This document shows, piece after piece, positions 44,898 through 52,745 of a stretch of DNA of 64,000 bases. Numbering within the stretch: the first letter of the stretch is position 1; the number at the start of each line of letters is the position of its first letter. The notes under the pieces were generated by a model, which saw only the letters and a list, made by a program, of their open reading frames with translations, searched no databases and was not told the origin of the DNA. The stretch spans positions 1,101,001 through 1,165,000 of the forward strand of contig NZ_CP062222.1 of the NCBI RefSeq assembly GCF_017487405.1, in the 5' to 3' direction. A program made the position numbers and the translations under genes. Origin of the DNA: Brevundimonas goettingensis. GTDB taxonomy: Bacteria; Pseudomonadota; Alphaproteobacteria; Caulobacterales; Caulobacteraceae.

Positions 44898-45548
44898 ATG
44901 ACCGACCATACCCACGAGATCGCCCACCAGGGGGACCCCGGCCTCGATCGGCTGCTGTTCTTCTCGGACGGGGTGTTCGCGATCGCGATCACGCTCCTGT
45001 CGATCGAGCTGCATGTTCCGCACGGCTGGGACGGCTCCTTTGCCGGGCTGATGAACGCCAGCTGGAAGATGCTGGGCGCCTTCGCCATCAGCTTCGCGGT
45101 CATTGGCGTGCTGTGGAACGCCCACCGCCGCTGCTTCCTGAAGATGACCCGGTTCACGAGCGGGGTGTTCGTGCTGAACCTGTTCGTCCTGGCCGGGATT
45201 GCCTTGATGCCGTTCGCGACCTCGCTGCTCTATGAGAATCCGCACGGAGGCGACGCCTTCCTGATCTACCTTTCGCTGGTTGCCCTGACCGGTGTGGCCC
45301 AGGGCCTGACCTATGGCTATGCGGCCTTCGTCGCCGATGTGATCCGGCCACGCCAGCATGCGATGATGCGCTTTTCGGCCTTCCTGATGCAGACTCTGAT
45401 GCCCGGCCTGTGCTGCGGCCTGACACTGCTGGCGCTCGGCCGCGCGCCGTTGTGGATCGTGATCGGCCTGGCCGTGAGCCTGACCCTCCTGATCAGCTTC
45501 CGCGTGTTCGCCGCCAAGCGCTTTGGTCCGGCCGCCGTCGCCGCATGA
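44898..45548 (+). CDS. TMEM175-family potassium channel-like membrane protein
   Basis: A 216-residue membrane protein of the TMEM175/DUF1211 family, whose studied members are potassium channels without a P-loop filter. The family signature R-x-x-x-F-S-D is present at the first helix (DRLLFFSDGVFAIAITLLSIELHVP). WNAHRRCF follows the third helix. Six membrane segments are predicted. The start is taken at 44898; the frame opens 33 bases earlier. Its stop overlaps the rsmD start by four bases (ATGA). Confidence 0.88.
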   Translation: MTDHTHEIAHQGDPGLDRLLFFSDGVFAIAITLLSIELHVPHGWDGSFAGLMNASWKMLGAFAISFAVIGVLWNAHRRCFLKMTRFTSGVFVLNLFVLAGIALMPFATSLLYENPHGGDAFLIYLSLVALTGVAQGLTYGYAAFVADVIRPRQHAMMRFSAFLMQTLMPGLCCGLTLLALGRAPLWIVIGLAVSLTLLISFRVFAAKRFGPAAVAA

Positions 45549-46111
45549 GAATCGTCGCCGGATCGCTGAAGGGCCGCGCCATCGTCGCGCCTGAGGGACA
45601 GAACACTCGCCCCACCTCCGACCGCGCCCGTCAGGCCGTGTTCAACGTCCTGGAACACGCATCCTGGGCCGAGAGCCTGCAGGGCGTGCGCGTCATCGAC
45701 CTGTATGCCGGCTCGGGCGCCCTCGGCTTTGAGGCGGTATCGCGCGGCGCCGGCTTCTGCCTGTTCGTGGAGACCGATGACGGCGCGCGCGGCGCGATCC
45801 GCGACAATGTCGAGGCCTGGCACCTGTTCGGCTCGACCCGCGTCCTGCGCCGCAGCGCCACCGACCTCGGTCCGCGCCCCGGCCCGATCGCCGAGGCCTT
45901 CGACCTGGCCTTCCTCGACCCGCCGTATGCCAAGGGGCTGGGCGAACAGACCTTGGCCGAGTTGCTCAAGGGCGACTGGCTCAAGCCCGGTGCGATTGTC
46001 GTGTTCGAACGCGGCTCCGGCGAGCCAGAGATCGAGACGCCGGGCTATGAGCGGCTCGACGCCCGCGACTACGGCGCCGCCCGGGTGCTGTTCCTCCGCA
46101 AGGAAGACTGA
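45545..46111 (+). CDS. rsmD: 16S rRNA (guanine(966)-N(2))-methyltransferase
   Basis: RsmD methylates G966 in 16S rRNA. The 188-residue SAM-dependent enzyme starts MRIVAGSLKGRAIVAPEGQNTRPTSDRARQAVFNVLEH, the family N-terminus. The SAM-binding VIDLYAGSGALGFEAVSRGA and the catalytic DPPY (LAFLDPPYAKGLG) are intact. It starts in the overlap with the TMEM175-like gene. In many alphaproteobacteria rsmD follows a pseudouridine synthase, as here, suggesting the rRNA-modification genes are co-transcribed with the channel gene lodged between. Confidence 0.95.
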   Translation: MRIVAGSLKGRAIVAPEGQNTRPTSDRARQAVFNVLEHASWAESLQGVRVIDLYAGSGALGFEAVSRGAGFCLFVETDDGARGAIRDNVEAWHLFGSTRVLRRSATDLGPRPGPIAEAFDLAFLDPPYAKGLGEQTLAELLKGDWLKPGAIVVFERGSGEPEIETPGYERLDARDYGAARVLFLRKED

Positions 46112-46158
46112 AAAACGCGCTTGACCCTCACGCCGCGTGAGGCCCGATAGAGGCGTCC

Positions 46159-46947
46159 ATGCGGAACGACGCGCGCCACAGAACCTATACCGTCAGCCAG
46201 CTGGCGCGGTTGTCCGGAACCTCGGTCCGGACGCTGCATCACTATGACGAGATCGGCCTGCTGAAGCCCGCGTCGGTCGGCGAGAACGGCTATCGCTACT
46301 ACGGACGCGAGGAACTGCTGCGACTGCAGTCGATCCTGGTCCATCGGGAATTCGGCATCGCCCTGGGCGATATCGGCGTCCTGCTGGACAGCGCCGGCTT
46401 CGACCGTCTGGAGGCGCTGCGCGCGCAACGGGAACGGATCGAGGCGGAGGCGGAGCGCTATCGCCGACTGGCCCGGACGATCGACCGCACGATCGCCGAA
46501 CTGGAAGGACGAGACACCGTCATGGACAAGCAACTCTACGAGGGCTTCAGCCCGGAAAAACAGGCCGAGTACGAGGCCTGGATTATCGACAAATACGGCG
46601 AGCAGGCGCGGCCCCGCATCGAGGCGGGCCGGGCGGTGGTCGAGGCCATGTCGCCGGCCGAGCGTCAGGACTGGATGGCCGAGGTCGCCGAGCTCGAGGC
46701 CGATCTGGGCAAGGCGATGGGGCAGGGAGTGGCGGCGGACAATCCGGCCCTCGACCCCATCCTGTCGCGCCACCGCGCCTGGGTCGGCATCAGCTGGAAG
46801 ACCATGCCGACGCCGGAAGCCTATGCCGGCCTCGCCGACCTCTATACGGGCAATCCGGACTTCCGGGCCCGCTATGAGGCGATCCAGCCGGGGCTCACCG
46901 ACTGGATGGCCGAGGCGATGAAGGCCTATGCCGCCCGGGCGGCCTGA
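46159..46947 (+). CDS. MerR-family regulator with TipAS ligand domain
   Basis: A 262-residue TipA-like regulator. The N-terminal MerR domain (YTVSQLARLSGTSVRTLHHYDEIGLLKPASVGENGYRYYGREELLRLQSI in pieces) is complete with helix-turn-helix and wing. A coiled-coil dimerisation helix (about 80-115) follows. The C-terminal TipAS domain (VMDKQLYEGFSPEKQAEYEAWIIDKYGEQA and KAYAARAA end) binds antibiotics or other hydrophobic molecules in Streptomyces TipA. Its target is not obvious: no adjacent efflux gene is present. It probably regulates itself. The start is 47 bases past rsmD. Confidence 0.88.
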   Translation: MRNDARHRTYTVSQLARLSGTSVRTLHHYDEIGLLKPASVGENGYRYYGREELLRLQSILVHREFGIALGDIGVLLDSAGFDRLEALRAQRERIEAEAERYRRLARTIDRTIAELEGRDTVMDKQLYEGFSPEKQAEYEAWIIDKYGEQARPRIEAGRAVVEAMSPAERQDWMAEVAELEADLGKAMGQGVAADNPALDPILSRHRAWVGISWKTMPTPEAYAGLADLYTGNPDFRARYEAIQPGLTDWMAEAMKAYAARAA

Positions 46948-47014
46948 TCGGGCGCATTTCGGGGCCGCTGGAGCGATCCGGCGGTCCCGAACGGGGGTTT
47001 CGGGCGTGGATTTG

Positions 47015-47034
47015 TGCGGTATTTTAATACCGCA
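47015..47034. promoter_or_regulatory. 20-base palindrome upstream of rplM
   Basis: TGCGGTATT-TT-AATACCGCA is a dyad with nine-base perfect arms in an A/T-rich pocket (47011-47075) of an otherwise G/C-rich chromosome. It lies 176 bases before rplM and 67 bases after the MerR-type gene. It could be an operator, perhaps for the adjacent MerR regulator, or a transcription end signal; no T-run follows. Confidence 0.6.
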
Positions 47035-47080
47035 TTCAGAATATCGAATAAAATCAGATATCTAAGGCGTATTCATGCGT

Positions 47081-47094
47081 TCAATGCGCATTGA
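47081..47094. promoter_or_regulatory. 14-base perfect palindrome overlapping the rplM -35
   Basis: TCAATGCGCATTGA is perfectly palindromic, and its last four bases are the start of the TTGACG -35 element at 47091. A protein bound here would block RNA polymerase. No known regulator's site is recognised. Confidence 0.55.
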
Positions 47095-47119
47095 CGCCTG
47101 TGATCCCTTCCTCTATCAG
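47091..47119 (+). promoter_or_regulatory. Candidate housekeeping promoter for rplM-rpsI
   Basis: TTGACG (47091-47096) and TATCAG (47114-47119) are separated by exactly 17 bases. TTGACG is the best match to the alphaproteobacterial -35 in this stretch. Predicted transcription start near 47126 leaves a 65-base leader before rplM. Confidence 0.6.
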
Positions 47120-47190
47120 CGCGCCTTCCGTTCGTTCCGGCATCTGCTGGAGCGGGCCAACCCGTTTCGTCTATCCCAGGAACCTCGAAA

Positions 47191-47667
47191 ATGCTGAAGA
47201 GCACTACGGCTGCCTTGAAGCCGTCCGAGGTCGAGAGGAAGTGGATCCATATCGACGCTGAAGGCGTCGTCGTGGGCCGCCTCGCGACCTTCATCGCCAT
47301 GCGCCTGCGTGGCAAGCACCTGCCGACCTACACCCCCCACGTGGACTCGGGCGACTACATCGTCGTCACCAACGTCGACAAGGTCGTGTTCACCGGCAAG
47401 AAGAACACCGACAAGATCTACTACCGCCACACCGGTCACCCGGGCGGCGTGAAGTCGACCACCCCGGCCAAGGTGCTGGGCGGCCGCTTCCCGGAACGCG
47501 TTCTGGAGAAGGCTGTCGAGCGTATGATGCCGAAGGAAAGCCCGCTGGCCCGTTCGCAAATGACGCACCTGCGCCTGTTCGCCGGCGCTGCGCACGACCA
47601 CGACGCCCAGCAGCCCGAAACCATCGACTTCGCCGGCCGCTCGGCCAAGAACACCCGGAGCATCTGA
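47191..47667 (+). CDS. rplM: 50S ribosomal protein L13
   Basis: L13 is an early assembly protein of the large ribosomal subunit. The 158-residue protein has [69 protein letters not shown] and [34 protein letters not shown], all standard for alphaproteobacterial L13, with a short extra C-terminus. rpsI follows after two bases, the usual L13-S9 pairing. Promoter and palindromes lie upstream. Confidence 0.98.
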   Translation: MLKSTTAALKPSEVERKWIHIDAEGVVVGRLATFIAMRLRGKHLPTYTPHVDSGDYIVVTNVDKVVFTGKKNTDKIYYRHTGHPGGVKSTTPAKVLGGRFPERVLEKAVERMMPKESPLARSQMTHLRLFAGAAHDHDAQQPETIDFAGRSAKNTRSI

Positions 47668-47669
47668 GC

Positions 47670-48158
47670 ATGACCGACGTCACTCAAGACACCGCCACCG
47701 GTTTCGACGCCCTGAAGGGTCTGTCCGCCACGGCCGAGGCCGCTCCGGAACACGTCCAGAAGATCGACGCCCAAGGCCGCGCCTATTCGACCGGCAAGCG
47801 CAAGAACGCGATCGCCCGCGTCTGGGTCAAGCCCGGCACCGGCAAGTTCACGATCAACGGCAAGGATCAGATGCAGTATTTCGCTCGCGAAATCCTGCGC
47901 ATGATGATCGCCCAGCCGCTGGTCGTCTGCGGTCGTGAGACCCAGTTCGACGTCGTCTGCACCGTCGAAGGTTCGGGCCTGTCCGGCCAGGCCGGCGCCA
48001 TCCGCCACGGCCTGTCGCACGCCCTGACGCATTATGAACCGGCCCTGCGCCCGGTCCTGAAGCCGCACGGCTTCCTGACCCGCGACAGCCGCGTCGTCGA
48101 GCGCAAGAAGTACGGCCGCGCCAAGGCTCGCCGTTCCTTCCAGTTCTCGAAGCGTTAA
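47670..48158 (+). CDS. rpsI: 30S ribosomal protein S9
   Basis: S9 sits in the 30S head with its C-terminal tail reaching the P-site tRNA. The 162-residue protein has a lineage-specific N-terminal extension of about 35 residues, then [43 protein letters not shown] and the C-terminal [25 protein letters not shown], including the terminal K-R. It follows rplM directly and is followed by a strong terminator. Confidence 0.98.
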   Translation: MTDVTQDTATGFDALKGLSATAEAAPEHVQKIDAQGRAYSTGKRKNAIARVWVKPGTGKFTINGKDQMQYFAREILRMMIAQPLVVCGRETQFDVVCTVEGSGLSGQAGAIRHGLSHALTHYEPALRPVLKPHGFLTRDSRVVERKKYGRAKARRSFQFSKR

Positions 48159-48186
48159 GCCGTTTCGCGAAAGCGATTACGAAACG

Positions 48187-48217
48187 GGGCGCTTCGGGAA
48201 ACCGGAGCGCCCTTTTT
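48187..48217 (+). terminator. Intrinsic terminator of rplM-rpsI
   Basis: GGGCGCT (48187-48193) pairs with AGCGCCC (48206-48212), with extra CGG/CCG pairing inside, and five T residues follow (48213-48217). It lies 28 bases past the rpsI stop. A second inverted repeat just before it (CCGTTTCG at 48160 with CGAAACGG at 48180) touches its first base. Confidence 0.92.
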
Positions 48218-48244
48218 CTTTGCCTGTTCCATCAGGAGCATCAG

Positions 48245-49186
48245 ATGACCCACACGATCTTCATCGACGGCGAGGCCGGCACCACGGGGCTGGAGATCCG
48301 GCAGCGTCTGGAAGGTCGCGCGGATCTGGAGTTCATCTCCCTGACCGGCGACCTGCGGAAAGACCCGGCGGCGCGGCGCGAGGCGTTGAACGCGGCCGAT
48401 GCGGTGATCCTGTGCCTGCCCGACGAGGCGGCGAAGGAAGCCGTCGCGATGATCGACAACACCACGACCCGGGTCATCGACGCCTCCACCGCCTTCCGGG
48501 TCGCCGAGGGCTGGACCTATGGCTTCGCGGAGATGGATGCGGGTCAGCGGGCGGCCATCGCCGTCTCGACGCGGGTCAGCAATCCCGGCTGCTATCCGAC
48601 GGGCTTCATCGGCCTGATGCGGCCTTTGGTGAAGGCGGGCATCGTTCCGGCCTCCAGCTTCGTCACCGTCAACGCTGTCTCGGGCTATTCCGGCGGCGGC
48701 AAGTCGATGATCGCCGAGTTCGAAGGTCCCGATAAGGACAAGGCGCTCGCCTTCCGCGCCTATGGCCTGAACCTGCACCACAAGCATGTGCCGGAGATGA
48801 CGCAGCACACGGGGCTGGCCAACGACGTCCTGTTCGCTCCCGCCGTCGGGACCTATCGCCAGGGCATGCTGGTCGAGATCCCGCTGCAGCTGTCGGCCCT
48901 GCCGGCGACCTCGGTCGAGGTCATCCATGGCGCCCTGGTCGAGGCCTATGCCGGCCAGCGTTTCGTCGAGGTCGCGGACCTGGAGACGACCGAGGCCATG
49001 ACCGGCATCGACCCGGAGGGGCTGAACGGCACCAATCGCATGCGCCTGCACGTCTTCGGCGACCGTCACGGCCATCAGGCGCGTCTGGTCGCCCTGCTGG
49101 ACAACCTCGGCAAGGGCGCCTCGGGCGCGGCGGTGCAGAACCTGAACATCATGCTGGGTCTGGACGAGGCGACGGGGCTTTCCTGA
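48245..49186 (+). CDS. argC: N-acetyl-gamma-glutamyl-phosphate reductase (short type)
   Basis: ArgC reduces N-acetylglutamyl phosphate in arginine synthesis. The 313-residue protein is the short type 2 form common in alphaproteobacteria. HTIFIDGEAGTTGLEIRQRL is the NADP-binding N-terminus, VSNPGCYPTGFIGLMRPL carries the catalytic cysteine, VNAVSGYSGGGKSMI follows, and HHKHVPEM has the catalytic histidine region. GGAGCATCAG precedes the ATG. It comes right after the ribosomal terminator, so it should have its own promoter. In many relatives argC follows rpsI, as here. Confidence 0.95.
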   Translation: MTHTIFIDGEAGTTGLEIRQRLEGRADLEFISLTGDLRKDPAARREALNAADAVILCLPDEAAKEAVAMIDNTTTRVIDASTAFRVAEGWTYGFAEMDAGQRAAIAVSTRVSNPGCYPTGFIGLMRPLVKAGIVPASSFVTVNAVSGYSGGGKSMIAEFEGPDKDKALAFRAYGLNLHHKHVPEMTQHTGLANDVLFAPAVGTYRQGMLVEIPLQLSALPATSVEVIHGALVEAYAGQRFVEVADLETTEAMTGIDPEGLNGTNRMRLHVFGDRHGHQARLVALLDNLGKGASGAAVQNLNIMLGLDEATGLS

Positions 49187-49227
49187 CGCCTTGAAACCTT
49201 TCGCGTATCGGCGGCGTACTTCGGATC

Positions 49228-49728
49228 ATGACCCAGTCGATCCAGATCCCGCGCCGTTCGCTGCTGATGGGCGCCGGCGCCCTGTCTCTCAGCGTGGCCC
49301 TGTCGGGCAAGGCCCAGGCGGCCGACGCCTTCGCGTCCTCGCCGTTCCGCCAGACGACCGACGCCCAGTGGCGCGCCCGCCTGCCGGGCCTCAGCTACGA
49401 TGTCATGCGCCACGAGGCGACCGAGCGGCCGTTCACCAGCCCGCTGAATGACGAGCATCGGCCCGGCACCTTCGTCTGCAAGGCCTGTGAGCTGCCGCTG
49501 TTCCTGTCGGCGTGGAAGTTCGATTCAGGCACCGGCTGGCCCAGCTTCTATCGCGTCAACCCGGCCAACATCGGCTCGAAGAGCGACTTCGCCATCGGCT
49601 TTCCGCGTACGGAGTATCACTGCGCCCGCTGCCTGGGGCACCAAGGCCATGTCTTCGATGACGGCCCGCTGCCGACCGGAAAACGCTACTGCAACAACGG
49701 TGTCGCGCTGACCTTTAAGCCCGGCTGA
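49228..49728 (+). CDS. msrB: Peptide-methionine (R)-S-oxide reductase, Tat-exported
   Basis: MsrB repairs methionine-R-sulfoxide. The 166-residue protein begins QIPRRSLLMGAGALSLSVALSGKAQAAD, which has a twin-arginine motif (R-R-S-L-L) and an A-x-A cleavage site, so it is probably exported folded by the Tat system to the periplasm. The domain has both zinc pairs (CKAC and CARC), FDSGTGWPSFY, and the catalytic Cys in RYCNNGVALTF. In the common motif the residues after the Cys are I-N-S or V-N-G; N-N-G is a mild variant. A metal centre fits a folded export route. It converges with the membrane protein at 49729 with no gap. Confidence 0.93.
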   Translation: MTQSIQIPRRSLLMGAGALSLSVALSGKAQAADAFASSPFRQTTDAQWRARLPGLSYDVMRHEATERPFTSPLNDEHRPGTFVCKACELPLFLSAWKFDSGTGWPSFYRVNPANIGSKSDFAIGFPRTEYHCARCLGHQGHVFDDGPLPTGKRYCNNGVALTFKPG

Positions 49729-50112
49729 TCACTGCCAGCTGCGGGCTTTGAGGGCGGACTCGATCGTCGCGCCGGTCATCACCGAGGCGATGATCACGAA
49801 CAGGCCGTAGTCGTGGCCGGACCAGAACACTGGCACGGCGGCCAGCAGCATGACGACCAGCGGGAAGACCCCGGCCATGGCCGCCGTCGAGGGCTTGTCG
49901 GCGTGGATCATCGGCGGCGTCGTCCGCTTCAGCTGGCGCTGCATCAGGGCGTTGCCGAAGACGTAGCCGACGATGCAGATCGCGGCCATCAGCGGGTATT
50001 TGATTTCGCCCGCGGCGCCGAGCTCGCCGTAGACGACCGCGGTCAGCAGCAACAGGAGCAGGGAGATGGTCGTGCTGATGGCCAGCAGGACGTTCGGTTC
50101 GATACGCTTCAA
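49729..50112 (-). CDS. Membrane protein coupled to PHA synthase
   Basis: A 127-residue membrane protein with four predicted hydrophobic segments (LLAISTTISLLLLLLTAVVY; YPLMAAICIVGYVFGNAL; AAMAGVFPLVVMLLAAVPVF; DYGLFVIIASVMTGATI). A short polar loop, QRQLKRTTPPMIHADKPS, lies between the pairs. I do not recognise a family. Its start overlaps the phaC stop by four bases (50109-50112), so it is translated with the polyester synthase. A function at the membrane is possible, but nothing in the sequence shows it. Confidence 0.68.
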   Translation of the reverse strand: MKRIEPNVLLAISTTISLLLLLLTAVVYGELGAAGEIKYPLMAAICIVGYVFGNALMQRQLKRTTPPMIHADKPSTAAMAGVFPLVVMLLAAVPVFWSGHDYGLFVIIASVMTGATIESALKARSWQ

Positions 50113-52103
50113 GACTTCACTTTCACATAGGCGCCGGGCGTCGGCTCGAGGGGCTTGAGCGGCCCCTTGGCGGGATCGCGCGCCGGAATCTGTTCGCCCG
50201 ACCGCTCCTTAAGCCACGCAGCCCAGTGGTTCCACCAGCTGCCGGGATGTTCCTGCGCCCCCGCCTGCCATTCGGCCAGGGTCGCGGGCAGGGCAGTGTT
50301 GGTCCAGTGCTGGTACTTCTTCGCCGCCGGCGGATTGATGATCCCGGCGATATGGCCCGAACCGCCCAGGGTCAGGGTGACGTCGGCGTTCCGGAACGCT
50401 CGCGCCGAGCGATAGACCGAGTTCATCGGGGCGATGTGGTCCTCTCGGCTGGCCACGAAATAGAGGGGGATGGTCACGTCGCCGAGGTCGACCTTGAGGC
50501 CGCCGATCCCAAACTCCCCCTTTGCCAGGAGGTTCTGGCCGTACATCGAGCGCAGATAGTCCATGTGCAGGGCCTTGGGCATCCGCGTCTGGTCGGCGTT
50601 CCAGAACAGCAGGTCGAAGGCCGCCGGCGACTTGCCCATCAGATAGTTCGAGACGAAGAACGACCAGATCAGGTCGTTGGCGCGCAGGGCGTTGAAGGTC
50701 TCGGCCATGGCCGCGCCGGGCAGGACCCCGCCGGCCTCGTCCATCTGCTGCTCGATCGAGCTCAGCCAATGCTCATCGGTGAAGAGCAGCAGATCGCCGG
50801 CCTCCTCGAAATCGTGCTGGGCGGCGAAGAAGGTGGTGGCGGCGACGCGTTTGTCCTTCTTCGCGGCCATATGGGCCAGGGCCGCCCCCATCAGGGTGCC
50901 GCCGATGCAATAGCCGACGGTGTTCAGCGTCTTCGAGCCCGTCTGCTCCAGCACCTTCTCGACGGCGCGATAGATGCCCTTGTCGAGGTACTCGTCGAAG
51001 CCGAACCCGGCCTTGTCCTGATCCGGATTGACCCAGGAACAGACGAAGACGGTGAAGCCTTGGGCCGACAGCCAGCGGATCAGCGAGTTCGCCGGCTGCA
51101 GGTCCATGATGTAGAATTTGTTGATCCACGGCGGGAAGATCAGCAGGGGCACGGCGTACTGCTGGTCCGTCGCGGCGTCGAACTGGAGCAGTTCGAACAG
51201 CTCGTCGCGCCAGACGACCTGGCCCGGGGCGGTGGCGACGTTCTCGCCGACGACGAACTTGCCGTAGTCGGCCTGGCTGATGGCCAGCTTGCCCGCGCCG
51301 CGCTCCAGGTCGGCGGCGAAATTCTGCATCCCCCTGACCAGGGATTCGCCGTTGGTCTCGGCCATGGCCTTGAGCGCCGCCGGGTTGGAGGCGAGGAAGT
51401 TGGACGGCGAGAAGGCGTCGGTCAGCAGCTTGGTGAAGAACTCGGCCCGGCGGCGCGTCATCGGATCGACGTCCTCGACCGAGGCGATCAGGCCGTTCAT
51501 CCAGTCCGAGGTGACCAGATAGGACTGGCGCATCATGTCGAACATCGGGTTCTCGGACCAGGCCGGGTCCTTGAACCGCTTGTCGGGCCGGTCGCCGGCC
51601 GAGGGGGCGACCGTCTCGCCCGCCGCGCGGCGACTGGTCGTGGCCCACAGGTCCATATAGCGGCTGAACAGATCGGCCTGGGCGCTGAACAGCTTGTCTG
51701 GGCGGGCGGCCAGGCTGGTCATGACGCTGGTCATGGCGGGGCCGACGTTGAAGGGATCGGGCGACAGGGCGGCGGGGCGGTCGGCCTGGCTCAGGGCGGC
51801 CTCGGCGATGGCCGACTGGGCGGTCATGGCGGCCCGGGCGATGTTGATCGACAGGGTTTCCAGCGCCTGCATCTGCTCGGCGCCCGGCATGACGAAGGGA
51901 TTGGCGGTCTCGGCTTCGGGCTTCGGTTCAGAGTTCGGCTCAGGCGGGGAAGGGGCGGCGGCCTCTACGACGGGCTCAACAGCGGCGTCGGCAGCCTTCT
52001 TCGCGCGGGGGCGCGGCGGCTTGGCGGAGGTCGGGCGACCGGCCTTTCTGGGCGCGGCGACGGGCGTTTCGGTCTTGGAAGCCTTGGTCGGTCGCTTGGC
52101 CAT
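50109..52103 (-). CDS. phaC: Class I poly(R)-hydroxyalkanoate synthase
   Basis: PhaC polymerises hydroxyacyl-CoA into storage polyester granules. The 664-residue protein has a low-complexity Ala/Lys/Pro-rich N-terminal extension of about 80 residues. Then comes the class I N-terminal domain (PFNVGPAMTSVMTSLAARPDKLFSAQADLFSRYMDLW) and the alpha/beta hydrolase catalytic domain. The lipase-like box G-Y-C-I-G-G has the catalytic C399, and LPLYFVASREDHIAPM and GGSGHIAGIINPP carry the Asp and His. PPWINKFYIMDLQPANSLIRWL is also diagnostic. The ATG at 52103 is preceded by GAAGGA; the longer upstream frame has no homology. phaR/phasin genes are not adjacent. Confidence 0.95.
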   Translation of the reverse strand: MAKRPTKASKTETPVAAPRKAGRPTSAKPPRPRAKKAADAAVEPVVEAAAPSPPEPNSEPKPEAETANPFVMPGAEQMQALETLSINIARAAMTAQSAIAEAALSQADRPAALSPDPFNVGPAMTSVMTSLAARPDKLFSAQADLFSRYMDLWATTSRRAAGETVAPSAGDRPDKRFKDPAWSENPMFDMMRQSYLVTSDWMNGLIASVEDVDPMTRRRAEFFTKLLTDAFSPSNFLASNPAALKAMAETNGESLVRGMQNFAADLERGAGKLAISQADYGKFVVGENVATAPGQVVWRDELFELLQFDAATDQQYAVPLLIFPPWINKFYIMDLQPANSLIRWLSAQGFTVFVCSWVNPDQDKAGFGFDEYLDKGIYRAVEKVLEQTGSKTLNTVGYCIGGTLMGAALAHMAAKKDKRVAATTFFAAQHDFEEAGDLLLFTDEHWLSSIEQQMDEAGGVLPGAAMAETFNALRANDLIWSFFVSNYLMGKSPAAFDLLFWNADQTRMPKALHMDYLRSMYGQNLLAKGEFGIGGLKVDLGDVTIPLYFVASREDHIAPMNSVYRSARAFRNADVTLTLGGSGHIAGIINPPAAKKYQHWTNTALPATLAEWQAGAQEHPGSWWNHWAAWLKERSGEQIPARDPAKGPLKPLEPTPGAYVKVKS

Positions 52104-52173
52104 CAGGGGTCCTTCGGCGTTTCCCGGCGTGGGGGACTGCACGCCGCCCTTCCGCCGAATGCGATCATGGCAT

Positions 52174-52674
52174 ATGACCGGCTCTGAAATGAACGCTCGC
52201 GTTGTGAAAAAGATGATGCGGCCGATGCTTATGGCCGGCGCGGTCCTGGGAATGGCCTCGGGCCTGTCCGCCTGCGTCGGCTCCTTCGACCCGGAAACGG
52301 ACGCCAGTTCGCCGCTGGCCCCGCGCGTCCAGGCCCTGGTCGACGCCAATCGCACCTATCCGCGCTGGGAGGACTTCCCGCGCTCGTCCGAGCCCGTGCC
52401 GCCCGCGGCCCAGGTGGCCCAGCAGGTCAATACCTTGCGCGCGACCGGCGGCGCCCTGGCCAATGAGGTCTCGACCCTGCAGTGGCAGAACAGCGACCCG
52501 GCTGCTTTGGAGCGCGAGGTCGCCGCCCGCGTCGCCGCGACGCCCGTTTCGCCCGACGCCGCCCGCACGGCTGCCGAGCTGGACGCCTATGCCCAGTCCC
52601 TGCGCGACCGCGCCAAGGCTCCGCCGCCGGTCGGCCGCACGTCCACGCCACAACCCCAGCCGGCGCCCCAATAG
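52174..52674 (+). CDS. Hypothetical lipoprotein
   Basis: A 166-residue protein with a lipoprotein signal. Hydrophobic GAVLGMASGLSAC at about residues 23-34 ends in a lipobox cysteine. The mature part includes a helical segment (SSPLAPRVQALVDANRTYPRWEDFP), a motif I do not recognise, and an amphipathic helix with VAQQVNTLRATGGALANEVSTLQWQ. The tail is Pro/Gln-rich. The start is uncertain, between 52174 and 52189. It is divergent from phaC with 70 bases between starts. Similar outer-membrane lipoproteins occur in Caulobacterales with no known role. Confidence 0.62.
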   Translation: MTGSEMNARVVKKMMRPMLMAGAVLGMASGLSACVGSFDPETDASSPLAPRVQALVDANRTYPRWEDFPRSSEPVPPAAQVAQQVNTLRATGGALANEVSTLQWQNSDPAALEREVAARVAATPVSPDAARTAAELDAYAQSLRDRAKAPPPVGRTSTPQPQPAPQ

Positions 52675-52745
52675 CCGTCACGGACTGAAGTTAGTCTCGC
52701 CCGGACCCAAGAATCCGGGGATCATGCTCCTCAAGGAGACACGCA

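Noticed and set aside
46986..47004. CCCGAA-N7-TTCGGG as terminator after the MerR gene
   Set aside because: Six-base stem without a following T-run; too weak to call.
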